Shown: in pieces, positions 53,783-63,856 of the stretch
How the letters are laid out: each line of letters starts with the position of its first letter
Position numbering within the stretch: the first letter of the stretch is position 1
DNA from: Pseudomonas rhizophila
GTDB taxonomy: Bacteria; Pseudomonadota; Gammaproteobacteria; Pseudomonadales; Pseudomonadaceae
Length of the DNA: 64,000 nucleotides
Reading direction: 5' to 3'
Assembly (NCBI RefSeq): GCF_003033885.1
Contig: NZ_CP024081.1
Span: forward strand, 3,844,554 to 3,908,553
Translations under genes and position numbers: made by a program
The notes under the pieces: model-generated
Told to the model about the DNA's origin: nothing
Seen by the model: only the letters and a program-made list of their open reading frames with translations
Databases searched by the model: none

Positions 53783-54490
53783 ATGCTTTCTCGCTGGTTC
53801 CCCGCTGCTATCAATACCCGCCCCACCGAATGGAGCCGGGCCGCCATCGGTATGGCCCTGGGTACGATGTTCAGTGTCTGGCTGTGCGGCCAGGTGTTTG
53901 GCCTTGAGGTGGCGCAACACTTGATTGGCCCGCTCGGCGCCTCGGCCGTGCTGTTGTTTGCCGTCTCCTCAGGCGCCCTCGCCCAGCCCTGGTCGATCTT
54001 CGGCGGTTACTTGTGCGCCTCGGTGGTGGCATTGCTGGTGGCCCATGTCCTGGGCCGTACCCTGGGGAGCGCCTGTCTGGCGGCCGGCATGGCGCTGGTG
54101 TTGATGTGCTGGCTGCGTTGCCTGCACCCTCCGGCGGGTGCCCTGGCGGCGACGATGGTATTGGCCGACCCGTCGATCATCGCCCTGGACTGGCAAGCTG
54201 TCGGTGCCGCGATGCTGGCCGGTTCCACCCTGCTCTTGAGTGCATTGGCCTATAACAACCTGACGCGCGTGCGCTATCCCAAGCGCGCCAGCGAGCCGAC
54301 GCCGGTCATTCCCGCCGACCATTCACCCATCGACCGTCAGGCCATTACGGCTGAGGACTTGAAGCTCGCTCTTGAGCAAATGGAAGCATTCTTTGACGTA
54401 ACTCCCGAAGATCTCGAGCAATTGATCCACGCCAGCGAACGCAATGCCAGGCGTCGCAGCATCACGGAAGTCCTCTCGGGTCGCGGCTGA
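53783..54490 (+). CDS. HPP-family membrane protein
   Basis: The 235-residue protein has four to five hydrophobic segments (about residues 22-42, 50-70, 75-100, 105-130, 145-165) and the HPP motif in CLHPPAGALAATMV, plus IGPLGASAVLLFAVSSGALAQPWS, all diagnostic of the HPP family. Some HPP proteins are chloroplast or cyanobacterial nitrite transporters. The C-terminal 65 residues form a helical cytoplasmic tail (ITAEDLKLALEQMEAFFDV). The start at 53783 is preferred over TTG 53768. Confidence 0.9.
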   Translation: MLSRWFPAAINTRPTEWSRAAIGMALGTMFSVWLCGQVFGLEVAQHLIGPLGASAVLLFAVSSGALAQPWSIFGGYLCASVVALLVAHVLGRTLGSACLAAGMALVLMCWLRCLHPPAGALAATMVLADPSIIALDWQAVGAAMLAGSTLLLSALAYNNLTRVRYPKRASEPTPVIPADHSPIDRQAITAEDLKLALEQMEAFFDVTPEDLEQLIHASERNARRRSITEVLSGRG

Positions 54491-54624
54491 GCCTGAGGCT
54501 GCTATAAATATGCAGACAGGACCTGCACGTATCCCGGTTGTGCAAGGCAAATTTGCGCTGGTACGATCCTGACCGGGTACGCGCGACACAATTCATAAAG
54601 AACAATAAAAGCAGGGAGTTAGCG

Positions 54625-55731
54625 ATGACAGCTCAGGTTTCATCACAAGCCTCGGGACCCATCGGAGCCGTGGCTCATGAAGTGCTGGTCGAAGTACGCA
54701 ACCATATCGGCCACTTGACCCTGAACCGCCCCGCCGGCCTCAATGCCCTGACGCTGGACATGGTGCGCAGCTTGCAGCAACAGCTCGATACCTGGGCTCT
54801 GGACCCACAGATCCGCGCCGTGGTACTGCGCGGTGCCGGTGACAAGGCGTTTTGCGCCGGCGGCGATATCCGCTCGCTGTACGACAGCCACAAGCAGGGC
54901 GACAACCTGCACCAAGACTTTTTCGTCGAGGAATACGCCCTCGACCTGACGATTCATCACTACCGCAAACCGATCCTCGCCTTGATGGACGGTTTCGTCC
55001 TGGGCGGCGGCATGGGCTTGGCACAAGGTGCCGACCTGCGGGTGGTGACCGAACGCAGCCGCCTGGGCATGCCGGAAGTCGCCATCGGTTACTTCCCCGA
55101 CGTCGGGGGCAGCTATTTCCTGCCGCGTATTTCTGGCGAACTGGGCATCTACCTGGGAGTCAGTGGCGTACAGATCCGTGCTGCCGACGCGCTGTATTGC
55201 GGGCTGGCCGACTGGTATCTGGACAGCGACAAGCTCGATCGGCTCGATGAACGTCTCGACCGCCTGGAATGGCACGACACGCCCCTCAAGGACCTGCAAG
55301 GCCTGCTGGCGAAACTCGGCATGCAGCAGTTGCCTGCCCCGCCTCTGGCCGACCTGCGCCCGGCCATCGATCACTTCTTTGCCCTTGCGGACGTGCCCAG
55401 CATGGTCGAGCAGTTGCGTCAGGTCACCGTCGCCAACAGCCATGAGTGGGCGCTGAAAACCGCCGACCTGCTGGAGACCCGCTCGCCCCTGGCCATGGCC
55501 GTAACCCTGGAAATGCTGCGTCGCGGCCGGCATTTGAGCCTGGAAGACTGTTTTGCCCTGGAACTGCACCTGGACCGTCAATGGTTCGAGCGCGGCGACC
55601 TGATCGAAGGCGTGCGCGCCTTGCTCATCGACAAAGACAAGAACCCGCAGTGGAACCCGCCGACCCTGGAGGCACTGGACAAGCGCCACGTGGCGAGTTT
55701 CTTCGACGGCTTCGACGACCACGGGAACTGA
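54625..55731 (+). CDS. 3-hydroxyisobutyryl-CoA hydrolase-like crotonase
   Basis: The 368-residue crotonase-fold enzyme is longer than enoyl-CoA hydratases, which points to 3-hydroxyisobutyryl-CoA hydrolase of valine breakdown. The oxyanion region is RGAGDKAFCAGGDIRSLY, the second block GGGMGLAQGADLRVVTERSRL, and PEVAIGYFPDVGGSYFLPRI holds the hydrolase-type Glu/Asp pair. GGAG precedes ATG 54625. The next gene encodes an acyl-CoA dehydrogenase that starts four bases after this stop, in keeping with the isobutyryl-CoA to 3-hydroxyisobutyrate steps. Confidence 0.88.
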   Translation: MTAQVSSQASGPIGAVAHEVLVEVRNHIGHLTLNRPAGLNALTLDMVRSLQQQLDTWALDPQIRAVVLRGAGDKAFCAGGDIRSLYDSHKQGDNLHQDFFVEEYALDLTIHHYRKPILALMDGFVLGGGMGLAQGADLRVVTERSRLGMPEVAIGYFPDVGGSYFLPRISGELGIYLGVSGVQIRAADALYCGLADWYLDSDKLDRLDERLDRLEWHDTPLKDLQGLLAKLGMQQLPAPPLADLRPAIDHFFALADVPSMVEQLRQVTVANSHEWALKTADLLETRSPLAMAVTLEMLRRGRHLSLEDCFALELHLDRQWFERGDLIEGVRALLIDKDKNPQWNPPTLEALDKRHVASFFDGFDDHGN

Positions 55732-55734
55732 ACC

Positions 55735-56886
55735 ATGCACGACCTTGAGCTGACCGAAGAGCAAGTGATGATCCGCGACATGGCCCGGGATTTTGCCCGC
55801 GGCGAGATCGCCCCTCATGCCCAGGCCTGGGAAAAAGCCGGCTGGATCGACGACGCCCTGGTGGCGAAGATGGGTGAATTGGGTCTACTGGGCATGGTGG
55901 TGCCCGAAGAATGGGGCGGTACCTACGTCGATTACGTGGCCTATGCCCTCGCGGTGGAAGAAATCTCCGCGGGCGATGGCGCCACCGGGGCGCTGATGAG
56001 CATTCACAACTCGGTGGGTTGCGGGCCGGTCCTCAATTTCGGCACCGACGAACAGAAACAGACCTGGCTGGCCGATCTGGCCAGTGGCCAGGCCATTGGC
56101 TGCTTCTGCCTCACCGAACCCCAGGCCGGGTCCGAAGCCCACAACCTGCGCACCCGCGCCGAACTGCGGGACGGCCATTGGGTGATCAATGGCGCCAAGC
56201 AATTCGTCAGCAACGGCAAGCGGGCGAAACTGGCGATTGTTTTTGCGGTGACGGATCCTGAGCTGGGCAAGAAAGGCATTTCGGCGTTTCTGGTGCCGAC
56301 CGACACGCCGGGCTTCATCGTCGATCGCACGGAACACAAGATGGGCATCCGCGCTTCGGATACCTGCGCCGTGACCTTGAACAACTGCACCATCCCCGAA
56401 GCCAACCTGTTGGGGGCTCGCGGCAAAGGCCTGGCGATTGCCCTCTCCAACCTGGAAGGCGGCCGCATCGGCATCGCGGCGCAGGCCTTGGGCATCGCCC
56501 GTGCAGCGTTTGAAGCGGCCTTGGCTTATGCGCGTGATCGGGTGCAGTTCGACAAGCCGATCATCGAGCACCAGAGCATCGCCAACCTGCTGGCCGACAT
56601 GCACACCCGCCTGAACGCCGCCCGCCTGCTGATCCTCCACGCCGCCCGCCTGCGCAGCGCCGGCAAGCCATGCCTGTCGGAAGCCTCCCAGGCCAAGCTG
56701 TTCGCCTCGGAAATGGCCGAAAAAGTCTGCTCCTCGGCCATGCAGATTCATGGCGGGTATGGGTATCTCGAGGATTATCCGGTGGAGCGCTACTACCGCG
56801 ATGCGCGGATTACCCAGATCTATGAAGGGTCGAGCGAGATACAGCGGATGGTGATCGCCCGGGAGTTAAAGAACTACCTGGTGTGA
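55735..56886 (+). CDS. Acyl-CoA dehydrogenase (isobutyryl-CoA type)
   Basis: The 383-residue flavoenzyme has the signature order of the family: [15 protein letters not shown] (residue about 125), [13 protein letters not shown], the long middle beta domain, and the C-terminal [33 protein letters not shown] (split) with the catalytic-base Glu in YEGSSEIQ. It introduces a double bond into a short acyl-CoA with FAD and passes electrons to ETF. With the neighbouring hydrolase the likely substrate is isobutyryl-CoA from valine. A second dehydrogenase is encoded on the opposite strand beyond a REPIN. Confidence 0.92.
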   Translation: MHDLELTEEQVMIRDMARDFARGEIAPHAQAWEKAGWIDDALVAKMGELGLLGMVVPEEWGGTYVDYVAYALAVEEISAGDGATGALMSIHNSVGCGPVLNFGTDEQKQTWLADLASGQAIGCFCLTEPQAGSEAHNLRTRAELRDGHWVINGAKQFVSNGKRAKLAIVFAVTDPELGKKGISAFLVPTDTPGFIVDRTEHKMGIRASDTCAVTLNNCTIPEANLLGARGKGLAIALSNLEGGRIGIAAQALGIARAAFEAALAYARDRVQFDKPIIEHQSIANLLADMHTRLNAARLLILHAARLRSAGKPCLSEASQAKLFASEMAEKVCSSAMQIHGGYGYLEDYPVERYYRDARITQIYEGSSEIQRMVIARELKNYLV

Positions 56887-56899
56887 TGGCTGAAAAAGC

Positions 56900-56991
56900 A
56901 TCGCGAGCAGGCTCGCTCCCACATGGGATCTTTGGTGTACGCAATCTCTGTGTACACCTCCGAACCCTGTGGGAGCGAGCCTGCTCGCGAT
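56900..56991. repeat. REPIN: inverted REP pair between convergent catabolic genes
   Basis: A 24-bp REP beginning ATCGCGAGCAGGCTCGCTCC at 56900-56923 is repeated as its exact reverse complement at 56968-56991, starting TGTGGGAG. Between them the sequence GGTGTAC is paired with GTACACC. It sits between two convergent gene groups and could serve as a bidirectional transcript-stabilising or ending structure. Confidence 0.9.
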
Positions 56992-57012
56992 GGCGTCAGT
57001 CAGGACGCCGCA

Positions 57013-57786
57013 TTACTTGTCCTGAAACTCCGCCGCCCGCTTGGCCACGAATGCCGCCATGCCTTCCTTCTGATCCTGCGTCGCAAATGCCGCATGGAAT
57101 ACCCGGCGCTCGAAACGCACACCTTCGGACAGGCTGACTTCAAAGGCGCGGTTGACGCTTTCCTTGACCATCATGCTGATGGGCACCGACTTGGAGGCGA
57201 TCAGAGCGGCGGTTTTCAACGCGTCGTCGAGCAATTCATCAGCCGGCACGATACGCGCGACGATGCCGCAACGCTCAGCTTCCACTGCATCGATAAAACG
57301 ACCGGTCAGGCACATTTCCATGGCCTTGGCCTTGCCCACTGCGCGAGTCAGCCGCTGGGTGCCGCCCATGCCCGGCAGCACCCCAAGATTGATCTCCGGC
57401 TGACCGAACTTGGCATTGTCACCGGCCAGGATAAAGTCGCACATCAACGCCAGTTCGCAACCACCGCCCAAGGCAAACCCGTTCACTGCCGCGATGATCG
57501 GCTTGCGCCGGTTAGCCACGCGGTCGCTGTCGCTGAACAAGTCATCGAGGTAGATCTGCGGGTAGGTCAGCTCGGCCATTTCCTTGATGTCCGCACCGGC
57601 GGCAAAGGCTTTTTTCGAGCCGGTCAGTACGATGCAGCCAATCTTTGGATCAGCCTCCAATGCATCCAGCGCCTGGTTCAGCTCGCTGACGATCTGCGCG
57701 TTCAAGGCGTTCAACGCCTGGAGACGGTTGAGGGTGATCAGGCCAACGCGGTCCTTGATCTCCAATAAAATCGTTTCGTAGCTCAT
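57013..57786 (-). CDS. Enoyl-CoA hydratase (crotonase family)
   Basis: The 257-residue protein is of normal hydratase length. The oxyanion-hole blocks are [16 protein letters not shown] and [16 protein letters not shown], and the catalytic glutamates are in [20 protein letters not shown]. It hydrates a trans-enoyl-CoA, probably tiglyl-CoA in isoleucine breakdown, given its operon. AGGAGTCCTGC precedes ATG 57786. It is the last gene of the five-gene leftward operon, with 13 bp to the dehydrogenase gene upstream. Confidence 0.93.
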   Translation of the reverse strand: MSYETILLEIKDRVGLITLNRLQALNALNAQIVSELNQALDALEADPKIGCIVLTGSKKAFAAGADIKEMAELTYPQIYLDDLFSDSDRVANRRKPIIAAVNGFALGGGCELALMCDFILAGDNAKFGQPEINLGVLPGMGGTQRLTRAVGKAKAMEMCLTGRFIDAVEAERCGIVARIVPADELLDDALKTAALIASKSVPISMMVKESVNRAFEVSLSEGVRFERRVFHAAFATQDQKEGMAAFVAKRAAEFQDK

Positions 57787-57799
57787 GCAGGACTCCTGT

Positions 57800-58927
57800 T
57801 CAAAGATTGCGCGAAATGACCATGCGCTGAATGTCGCTGGTGCCTTCGTAGATCTGGCAGACGCGCACGTCGCGGTAGATGCGCTCCAGCGGGAAATCGT
57901 TGAGGTAACCGTAACCGCCCAGGGTTTGCAACGCCATGGAGCAGACTTTTTCGGCCATTTCCGAGGCGAACAGCTTGGCCATGGACGCTTGCACCAACGC
58001 CGGCTGGCCGTTGTCGCGCAAAGCAGCGGCGTAATGGACCATTTGCCGCGCCACGGCGATCTGGGTGGCCATGTCCGCCAGACGGAACGCCACGGCTTGG
58101 TGTTCGATAATCGGCTTGCCGAAACTTTGCCGCTCGCGAGCATAGTCGCGGGCCGCTTCGAACGCCGCGCGGGCCATGCCCACGGACTGCGCCGCGATAC
58201 CGACCCGTCCGCCTTCCAGGTTCGCCAGGGCGATCTTGTAGCCCTCGCCCTCCTCCCCCAAACGGTTGCCCACCGGAACACGGACATCCTCGAACAGGAT
58301 CTGGCAGGTGTCGGAGGCGTGCTGGCCCAGTTTGTCTTCGACCCGCGCCACGCTGTAGCCCGGCGAATCGGTGGGCACGATGAACGCACTGATGCCACGC
58401 TTGCCGGCGCTCGGATCGGTCACCGCAAACACAATCACCACCCCGGCGTTCTGCCCGGAGGTGATGAACTGCTTGCAACCATTGAGCACGTAGTGATCGC
58501 CCTCCAACCGTGCCCGGGTCTTGAGGCTACTGGCGTCCGAACCGGCCTGGGGCTCGGTCAATGCAAAGGCACCGAGCATCGCACCGCTGGCCAGGGGGGT
58601 GAGGAATTTGGCCTTCTGTTCATCGCTGCCGAACTTGAGGATCGGCACGCAGCCCACCGAGTTGTGCACGCTCATGATGGTCGAGCACGCCCCATCGCCG
58701 GCGGCGATCTCTTCCAGGGCCATGGCATAAGTCAGGTAACCGGTGTCGCAACCGCCCCACTGCTCCGGCACGAGCATGCCGAAGAAACCCAGTTCGGCCA
58801 TTGCAGCAATGGCTTCCTTAGGGAAGCGGTGCTCGCGGTCCCACTCAGCGGCGAACGGTTTCAAGCGCTCCTGAGCGAACTGCCGGGCCACGTCGCTGAT
58901 TTGAGTCTGTTCTTCAGTCGGGAGCAT
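57800..58927 (-). CDS. Acyl-CoA dehydrogenase (2-methylbutyryl/short-chain type)
   Basis: The 375-residue flavoprotein has [34 protein letters not shown] and the C-terminal [19 protein letters not shown] with [10 protein letters not shown] carrying the catalytic-base region. The best guess is the 2-methylbutyryl-CoA step of isoleucine catabolism, from context (homologous gene order synthetase, SDR, thiolase, dehydrogenase, hydratase occurs in P. putida). AAGGAATCACC precedes the ATG. Confidence 0.92.
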   Translation of the reverse strand: MLPTEEQTQISDVARQFAQERLKPFAAEWDREHRFPKEAIAAMAELGFFGMLVPEQWGGCDTGYLTYAMALEEIAAGDGACSTIMSVHNSVGCVPILKFGSDEQKAKFLTPLASGAMLGAFALTEPQAGSDASSLKTRARLEGDHYVLNGCKQFITSGQNAGVVIVFAVTDPSAGKRGISAFIVPTDSPGYSVARVEDKLGQHASDTCQILFEDVRVPVGNRLGEEGEGYKIALANLEGGRVGIAAQSVGMARAAFEAARDYARERQSFGKPIIEHQAVAFRLADMATQIAVARQMVHYAAALRDNGQPALVQASMAKLFASEMAEKVCSMALQTLGGYGYLNDFPLERIYRDVRVCQIYEGTSDIQRMVISRNL

Positions 58928-58936
58928 GGTGATTCC

Positions 58937-60124
58937 TTAATACAGGCATTCAACGGCCATGGCCGTGGCTTCGCCGCCACCGATGCAGATGGCCGCGACG
59001 CCACGCTTGAGGCCTTTCTGGCGCAGGGCCGAAAGCAGCGTCACCAGGATCCGCGCGCCCGACGCACCGATGGGGTGGCCCAGCGCGCAGGCGCCGCCAT
59101 GGACGTTGACCTTGTCGTGGGGGATCTCCAGCGCGCCCATGGTCGCCAACGCCACCACTGCGAAAGCCTCGTTGATTTCAAACAGCTCCACGTCGTCGAG
59201 CGACCAACCGGTTTTGTCCATCAGTTTCTTCACCGCGCCGATGGGGGCGGTGGGGAACAGGCTCGGCGTGTCGGCAAAAGCGGCGTGGCCGTGAATCACC
59301 GCCAACGGCTTCAGGCCTCGCTCCCGGGCCTGGCTCTGGCGCATCAACACCAGCGCTGCGGCACCGTCAGAGATGGAGCTGGCATTGGCTGCAGTGACCG
59401 TTCCGCCCTCACGGAACGCCGGTTTGAGCGAGGCGATCTTGTCCAGGCGGGCCTTGGGCGGCTGCTCATCGTGGCGCACGGTGACCTGTTCCTTGCCGAC
59501 CATGACCTGCAACGGCACGATCTCGGCGTCGAAACTGCCGTCCTTGATCGCCTGTTGGGCACGGGTGGTGGAAGCGATGGCGAAAGCATCCTGGGCTTCG
59601 CGGCTGAAACCATTGGCTTCAGCGCAATCTTCGGCAAAGGTGCCCATCAGGCGGCCCTTGTCGTAGGCATCTTCCAGGCCATCGAGGAACATGTGGTCGA
59701 GCACCTTGCCGTGACCCATGCGCAAACCGCTGCGGGCGCGGTCGAGCAGATACGGGGCGTTGGACATGCTTTCCATGCCGCCAGCCACCACCACCTCGGC
59801 GCTGCCGGCGATCAGCATGTCATGGGCAAGAATTGCCGCCTCCATGCCCGAACCACACATCTTGTTGAGCGTGGTGCAGCGGGTCGATTTATCGAGCCCG
59901 GCCCCCAGTGCGGCCTGGCGCGCCGGAGCCTGGCCCTGGCCTGCCGCGAGCACACAGCCAAACAGCACTTCTTCAACCGCATCAGGGGCAATGCCGGCCC
60001 GCTCCACGGCAGCTTTAATGGCGGCGGCTCCCAGTTGCGGAGCGCTGAGGCTTTTCAGTTCACCTTGAAAGCCGCCCATGGGGGTGCGGACGGCGCTGAC
60101 GATAACAATCGGATCGTTGGACAT
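58937..60124 (-). CDS. Acetyl-CoA C-acyltransferase (thiolase, FadAx-like)
   Basis: The 395-residue thiolase has nucleophile Cys90 in NKMCGSGMEA, the GGMESMSNAPY loop, HGGACALGHPIGASGARI (catalytic His) and CIGGGEATAM (second Cys). It cleaves a beta-ketoacyl-CoA, probably 2-methylacetoacetyl-CoA into acetyl-CoA and propionyl-CoA. AGGAG precedes the ATG; nine bases separate it from the next gene of the operon. Confidence 0.95.
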   Translation of the reverse strand: MSNDPIVIVSAVRTPMGGFQGELKSLSAPQLGAAAIKAAVERAGIAPDAVEEVLFGCVLAAGQGQAPARQAALGAGLDKSTRCTTLNKMCGSGMEAAILAHDMLIAGSAEVVVAGGMESMSNAPYLLDRARSGLRMGHGKVLDHMFLDGLEDAYDKGRLMGTFAEDCAEANGFSREAQDAFAIASTTRAQQAIKDGSFDAEIVPLQVMVGKEQVTVRHDEQPPKARLDKIASLKPAFREGGTVTAANASSISDGAAALVLMRQSQARERGLKPLAVIHGHAAFADTPSLFPTAPIGAVKKLMDKTGWSLDDVELFEINEAFAVVALATMGALEIPHDKVNVHGGACALGHPIGASGARILVTLLSALRQKGLKRGVAAICIGGGEATAMAVECLY

Positions 60125-60135
60125 GACAATTGCTC

Positions 60136-60897
60136 CTACTTGGCAGCCATACGCAAGGCGCCGTCGAGACGGATCACCTCACCGTTGAGCATGGTGTTTT
60201 CAATGATATGCCTGACCAGCCCCGCGTACTCGGCCGGTTTGCCCAGGCGCGGTGGAAAAGGCACGCCAGCGGCCAGGGAGTCGCGTACTTCGGGTGTCAT
60301 GCCGGCCATCATCGGCGTTTCAAAAATGCCCGGGGCGATGGTCATCACACGGATGCCGAAGCGCGCCAGTTCCCGGGCGGCCGGCAGGGTCAGGCTGGCG
60401 ATGGCGCCTTTGGAGGCCGCGTAGGCTGCCTGGCCGATCTGGCCGTCGAAAGCCGCCACCGAAGCGGTATTGATGATCACGCCACGCTCACCCTCGGCAT
60501 CGGCCTCGGTTTCACTGATAGCGGCGGCGGCCAGACGCAACAGATTGAAGCTACCGATCAAGTTGACGTTGATCACCTGGCTGAAGCTGGCCAGCGCGTG
60601 CGGGCCGTTCTTGCCGAGGATCTTCTCGCCGCGCACGATGCCGGCGCAGTTCACAAGGCCATTGAGGCCACCGAACGCCGCCAAGGTGGCCTTGACCGCC
60701 GCGTCTGCCGCCGCTTCGTTGCTGATGTCCGCCACCACGCTCTGGCAGCCCAGCATCTGCGCCTGGGCAGCCACGGCTTCGGCGTTGAGGTCCACCAGCA
60801 TCACCTTGGCACCGGCCTTGACCAGCATCTCGCCGGTGGCCGCGCCGAGGCCGGACGCGCCGCCGCTGACGAGGAAAATCTTGTTGTCGATCTGCAT
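60136..60897 (-). CDS. SDR 3-hydroxyacyl-CoA dehydrogenase (HSD10-like)
   Basis: The 253-residue type II short-chain 3-hydroxyacyl-CoA dehydrogenase has [13 protein letters not shown] (NAD site), NCAGI, the catalytic Ser in [11 protein letters not shown] and YAASKGA. The [13 protein letters not shown] block is characteristic of HSD17B10-like enzymes that oxidise 2-methyl-3-hydroxybutyryl-CoA with NAD+. An in-frame ATG three bases upstream (60900) is an equal candidate; AAGGA spacing slightly favours 60897. Confidence 0.93.
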   Translation of the reverse strand: MQIDNKIFLVSGGASGLGAATGEMLVKAGAKVMLVDLNAEAVAAQAQMLGCQSVVADISNEAAADAAVKATLAAFGGLNGLVNCAGIVRGEKILGKNGPHALASFSQVINVNLIGSFNLLRLAAAAISETEADAEGERGVIINTASVAAFDGQIGQAAYAASKGAIASLTLPAARELARFGIRVMTIAPGIFETPMMAGMTPEVRDSLAAGVPFPPRLGKPAEYAGLVRHIIENTMLNGEVIRLDGALRMAAK

Positions 60898-60913
60898 CAT
60901 GGTTTCCTTGGAT

Positions 60914-62578
60914 TCAAGCTGAAACGTTAGGCGCCGCGGCCTCTTGAGCCTTGGCGATCTCCTGGTTGCGCAAGATAAAGCGCTGCAACTTGCCGCTTGG
61001 GGTTTTCGGCAAGTCGCTGACAAATTCGATTTCACGGGGATAGGCATGGGCCGCCAGGCGCTTACGCACGTGCTGGCGCAACTCTTCGGCCAGCTCTGGC
61101 GCGGCGCGGTATTGGGCGCTGAGCACCACGAAGGCTTTCACCAGTTCGGTGCGTTCGGGATCGGGCTTGCCGACCACCGCCGCCTCGACGACGGCGGGGT
61201 GTTCGATCAGTGCGCTTTCCACGTCGAACGGGCCGACGCGATAGCCGGAGGTGGTAATCACGTCGTCGCTGCGGCCGACGAAGCTGATGCTGCCATCGGG
61301 GTTGAACTCAACGGTGTCGCCGCTCAGGTAATAATCGCCGACGAAAGCCTTGGTTGGCCCGCCCTCGTAACCGGCGAACCAGCACATCGGTGACTGGCTG
61401 CGGTCGACAGCGAGAATGCCCGGCTGGCCCACGCCCAATTCACGGTTATTTTCATCCAGCACCACGATCCGGTGGCCCGGCGAGGCGAAACCAGCCGCGC
61501 CCATGTGCACCGGATGTTCCAGAGCGTGGTGATTGCACAGCACCATGCCCAGTTCGGTCTGGCCGTAGTGATCGTGGATCACCACGTTCAGGTTGTCGGC
61601 AAACCAGCGGATTACCTCCGGGTTCAGCGGCTCTCCGGCGCTGCTGACCGCGCGCAGCGTGCCCTTGATCGAGCGGGCGAACTGATCGCCCCCGGCGATC
61701 AACAAACGATAGGCAGTGGGTGAACCGGCGAGGTTGGTGATGCCGTACTTGTTGATGACTCGGCAAGTGCTTTCCAGGGTGAACGGCCCATCGTAGAACG
61801 TGATGGGATGCCCCATGGCCAGAGGGCCGGTCACACCGAAGTAGATGCCGTAGGCCCAGCCCGGGTCAGCGACGTTCCAGAAGGCGTCTTCGGGACGCAG
61901 GTCCACGGCGTCACGCATGTAGCTCTGGAATGCGACGATGGCCTTGAGCGGCACCGACAGCGCCTTGGCCGGCCCAGTGGTGCCGGAGGTAAACATCAAC
62001 AGGAACGGGTCTTCGCCACTGAGCATCACCGGTTCGCACTGGTTTGCATGGTTCGCCACTTCTGCCCAGAAACTGTAATCGCCGCGAACGATGCCCTGGC
62101 CTTTTGCGCCGCCGACCGTGACCACTGTGGGACAACCGGCTACATCGTTGAGTTTGGGGCGATTGACCGCGTCGGTGACCACAACACGCGCACCGGAGCT
62201 GCCCAGACGGTGTTCGATGGCCTTGGGGCCGAACGCGGTGAACAACGGCTGATACACCGCGCCGATGCGCCACGTGGCGAGTACCACGATCAGCAATTCA
62301 GCGGTACGTGGCAGCAGGCCGGCCACCTTGTCACCCTTGCCCACGCCTTGGGCCAGGAGGAAATTGGCAAAACGCGCGGCGTTGTCCTGCAGGTCACGGT
62401 AAGTCCAGGTCGCGTCGCTGCCGTCGCGACCCTCCCAGAACAAGGCAATGCGCCCCGGCAATGCATGCCGGTCGCAACACTCGACACAGGCGTTCAATGC
62501 CTCGAGCGAGCCGTGCAGTGCGGTGTTGACGGTGTGCAGGTAATCGAACTGTGACGTGGCGGACGAGTAATCGCGCAT
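60914..62578 (-). CDS. Acyl-CoA synthetase (AMP-binding)
   Basis: The 554-residue ANL-superfamily enzyme has the P-loop [15 protein letters not shown], adenine-site [22 protein letters not shown], the [12 protein letters not shown] linker and the hinge [21 protein letters not shown]. The C-terminal lysine is in [15 protein letters not shown]. It activates a carboxylate to acyl-CoA and feeds the operon downstream; branched short-chain acids are the likely substrates. ATG 62578 (GAGGG upstream) is used; the frame is open to 62662 without a site. Confidence 0.94.
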   Translation of the reverse strand: MRDYSSATSQFDYLHTVNTALHGSLEALNACVECCDRHALPGRIALFWEGRDGSDATWTYRDLQDNAARFANFLLAQGVGKGDKVAGLLPRTAELLIVVLATWRIGAVYQPLFTAFGPKAIEHRLGSSGARVVVTDAVNRPKLNDVAGCPTVVTVGGAKGQGIVRGDYSFWAEVANHANQCEPVMLSGEDPFLLMFTSGTTGPAKALSVPLKAIVAFQSYMRDAVDLRPEDAFWNVADPGWAYGIYFGVTGPLAMGHPITFYDGPFTLESTCRVINKYGITNLAGSPTAYRLLIAGGDQFARSIKGTLRAVSSAGEPLNPEVIRWFADNLNVVIHDHYGQTELGMVLCNHHALEHPVHMGAAGFASPGHRIVVLDENNRELGVGQPGILAVDRSQSPMCWFAGYEGGPTKAFVGDYYLSGDTVEFNPDGSISFVGRSDDVITTSGYRVGPFDVESALIEHPAVVEAAVVGKPDPERTELVKAFVVLSAQYRAAPELAEELRQHVRKRLAAHAYPREIEFVSDLPKTPSGKLQRFILRNQEIAKAQEAAAPNVSA

Positions 62579-62730
62579 GACCAGAATCCCTCTGTACTTT
62601 TTATTGGTTGGGGGAACCGTAAACAGCAGGGAAATACTCGCGCCGAAGGGCTTGGGCGGCAATGGTCAAAGCCATCAAGTTGCTTGACTGGTTTGGCCAT
62701 GGTTGGGTGATGTGGCGTCTGGGAGGCCGT

Positions 62731-62799
62731 TATCGCGAGCAGACTCGCTCCCACCGGGGCAATGCGAACCTTATGTGGGAGCAAGGCTTGCCCGCGATA
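62731..62799. repeat. REPIN: imperfect REP pair
   Basis: TATCGCGAGCAGACTCGCTCC at 62731-62751 faces a diverged inverted copy, starting TGTGGGAGCAAGG, at 62774-62799. It lies between the acyl-CoA synthetase start and the AraC regulator stop, in the leader space of the operon. The two halves differ at several bases, so it is older or recombined compared with the other pairs in the window. Confidence 0.75.
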
Positions 62800-62828
62800 G
62801 CGCAAGCCCAGTCAACCCACATCCCAAA

Positions 62829-63845
62829 TCAGCCAGGATCGTTGAGAATCAGGCTGCGATAATGTCCCGGATTGGACCCGGACCACTTGCGAAACGCCTT
62901 GTAGAAGGAGCTGGCATCGGCAAATCCCAGGCGCGCGGCGATTTCCACGAAGCTGATGGAAGGTTCGGCCAGCCAGTTGATGGCCAACTCCTTGCGCACA
63001 CTGTCCTTGAGCCCTTGATACGTCTGGCCCTCCTCCGCCAAGCGGCGGCGCAGGGTCGAGGCCGAAACGCACAACTGCTGGGCCAGAGCCTCGGTCTCCG
63101 GCCACTGCTCGGGTGGCAATTGGCGCAGGTCGTGTCTGATGCGGCTGGCGAGGCTTTGCGGGTCGCGATATTTGACCAGGATGTTGGCCGGTGCCTGGGC
63201 CAGAAAGCGGTTGAGTTCCTCGGTGCTGCGTCGGATGGGCAGGTCCAGGCATTCGGCGGAGAAGATCATCCGGGTGCGGGGCCGGTCAAAGCGTAGGTTC
63301 CGGGAGAACATCACACGATAGTCGTCGCAGAAATCCGGTTCCGGGCAACGCAACTCAATGGAAAGAATCGGAATACGCCGCCCGGCCAGCCAACAGGCCA
63401 CGCCATGAACAATCATCCAGTAGGTGAAATAGGTGAAGGCCCGGCGCGGCTCCTGATCGTCCTCCAGCAGGACGATTTCCGCCAGGCTCTGCTGGCGGAC
63501 CCATTGGGCCGGCAACTGTTCGAACATCAGCGAGAGGAACCCCAGCCCCGCCGTCAGGCCGCTCGCCAGCGTGGGTTGGGCCATGGCGCACTGGCAGAGA
63601 AACGCCAGGCTACCCGACTTGAGCTTGCGCGGGTCCATGCCAAAAAACTCGTCATCCAGGCGTCGGGCGAGCAAACGCCAGAGCCGCGCATAAGCATGGG
63701 CCGGGACCCGCGCCTGGGAGTCGTCGAGCAACGCAGGGTCTATGCCGACCTTGCTCAGAACCTCATCGGTGGCCGCTCCGGGAGCGCAGCTTTGCAGCAG
63801 CGCCTCACGTACCAACTGGATGGAGATGGTGTCTTTTTCCGACAT
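62829..63845 (-). CDS. AraC-family transcriptional regulator
   Basis: The 338-residue regulator has an N-terminal effector domain of the OruR/ArgR-like (DUF-type arabinose_bd) kind and a C-terminal pair of helix-turn-helix motifs (about residues 245-335; LAQQLCVSASTLRRRLAEEG and IAARLGFADASSFYKAFRKWS). Both recognition helices are intact. It lies directly upstream of, and in the same direction as, the synthetase operon, so it is probably its activator. ATG 63845 is chosen; a GTG at 63860 overlaps the upstream gene. Confidence 0.92.
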   Translation of the reverse strand: MSEKDTISIQLVREALLQSCAPGAATDEVLSKVGIDPALLDDSQARVPAHAYARLWRLLARRLDDEFFGMDPRKLKSGSLAFLCQCAMAQPTLASGLTAGLGFLSLMFEQLPAQWVRQQSLAEIVLLEDDQEPRRAFTYFTYWMIVHGVACWLAGRRIPILSIELRCPEPDFCDDYRVMFSRNLRFDRPRTRMIFSAECLDLPIRRSTEELNRFLAQAPANILVKYRDPQSLASRIRHDLRQLPPEQWPETEALAQQLCVSASTLRRRLAEEGQTYQGLKDSVRKELAINWLAEPSISFVEIAARLGFADASSFYKAFRKWSGSNPGHYRSLILNDPG

Positions 63846-63856
63846 GGCACGAGCTT

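Noticed and set aside
57013..58398. Minus-strand frame of 461 codons ending in the enoyl-CoA hydratase, read as one protein
   Set aside because: The N-terminal 200 codons are a shadow of the dehydrogenase gene; the hydratase starts at 57786 with a good ribosome site.
57785..60424. An 879-codon plus-strand open frame opposite the acyl-CoA dehydrogenase and thiolase genes
   Set aside because: It is a GC-skew shadow; both genes on the minus strand have complete catalytic motifs, and the plus frame has no domain or ribosome site.
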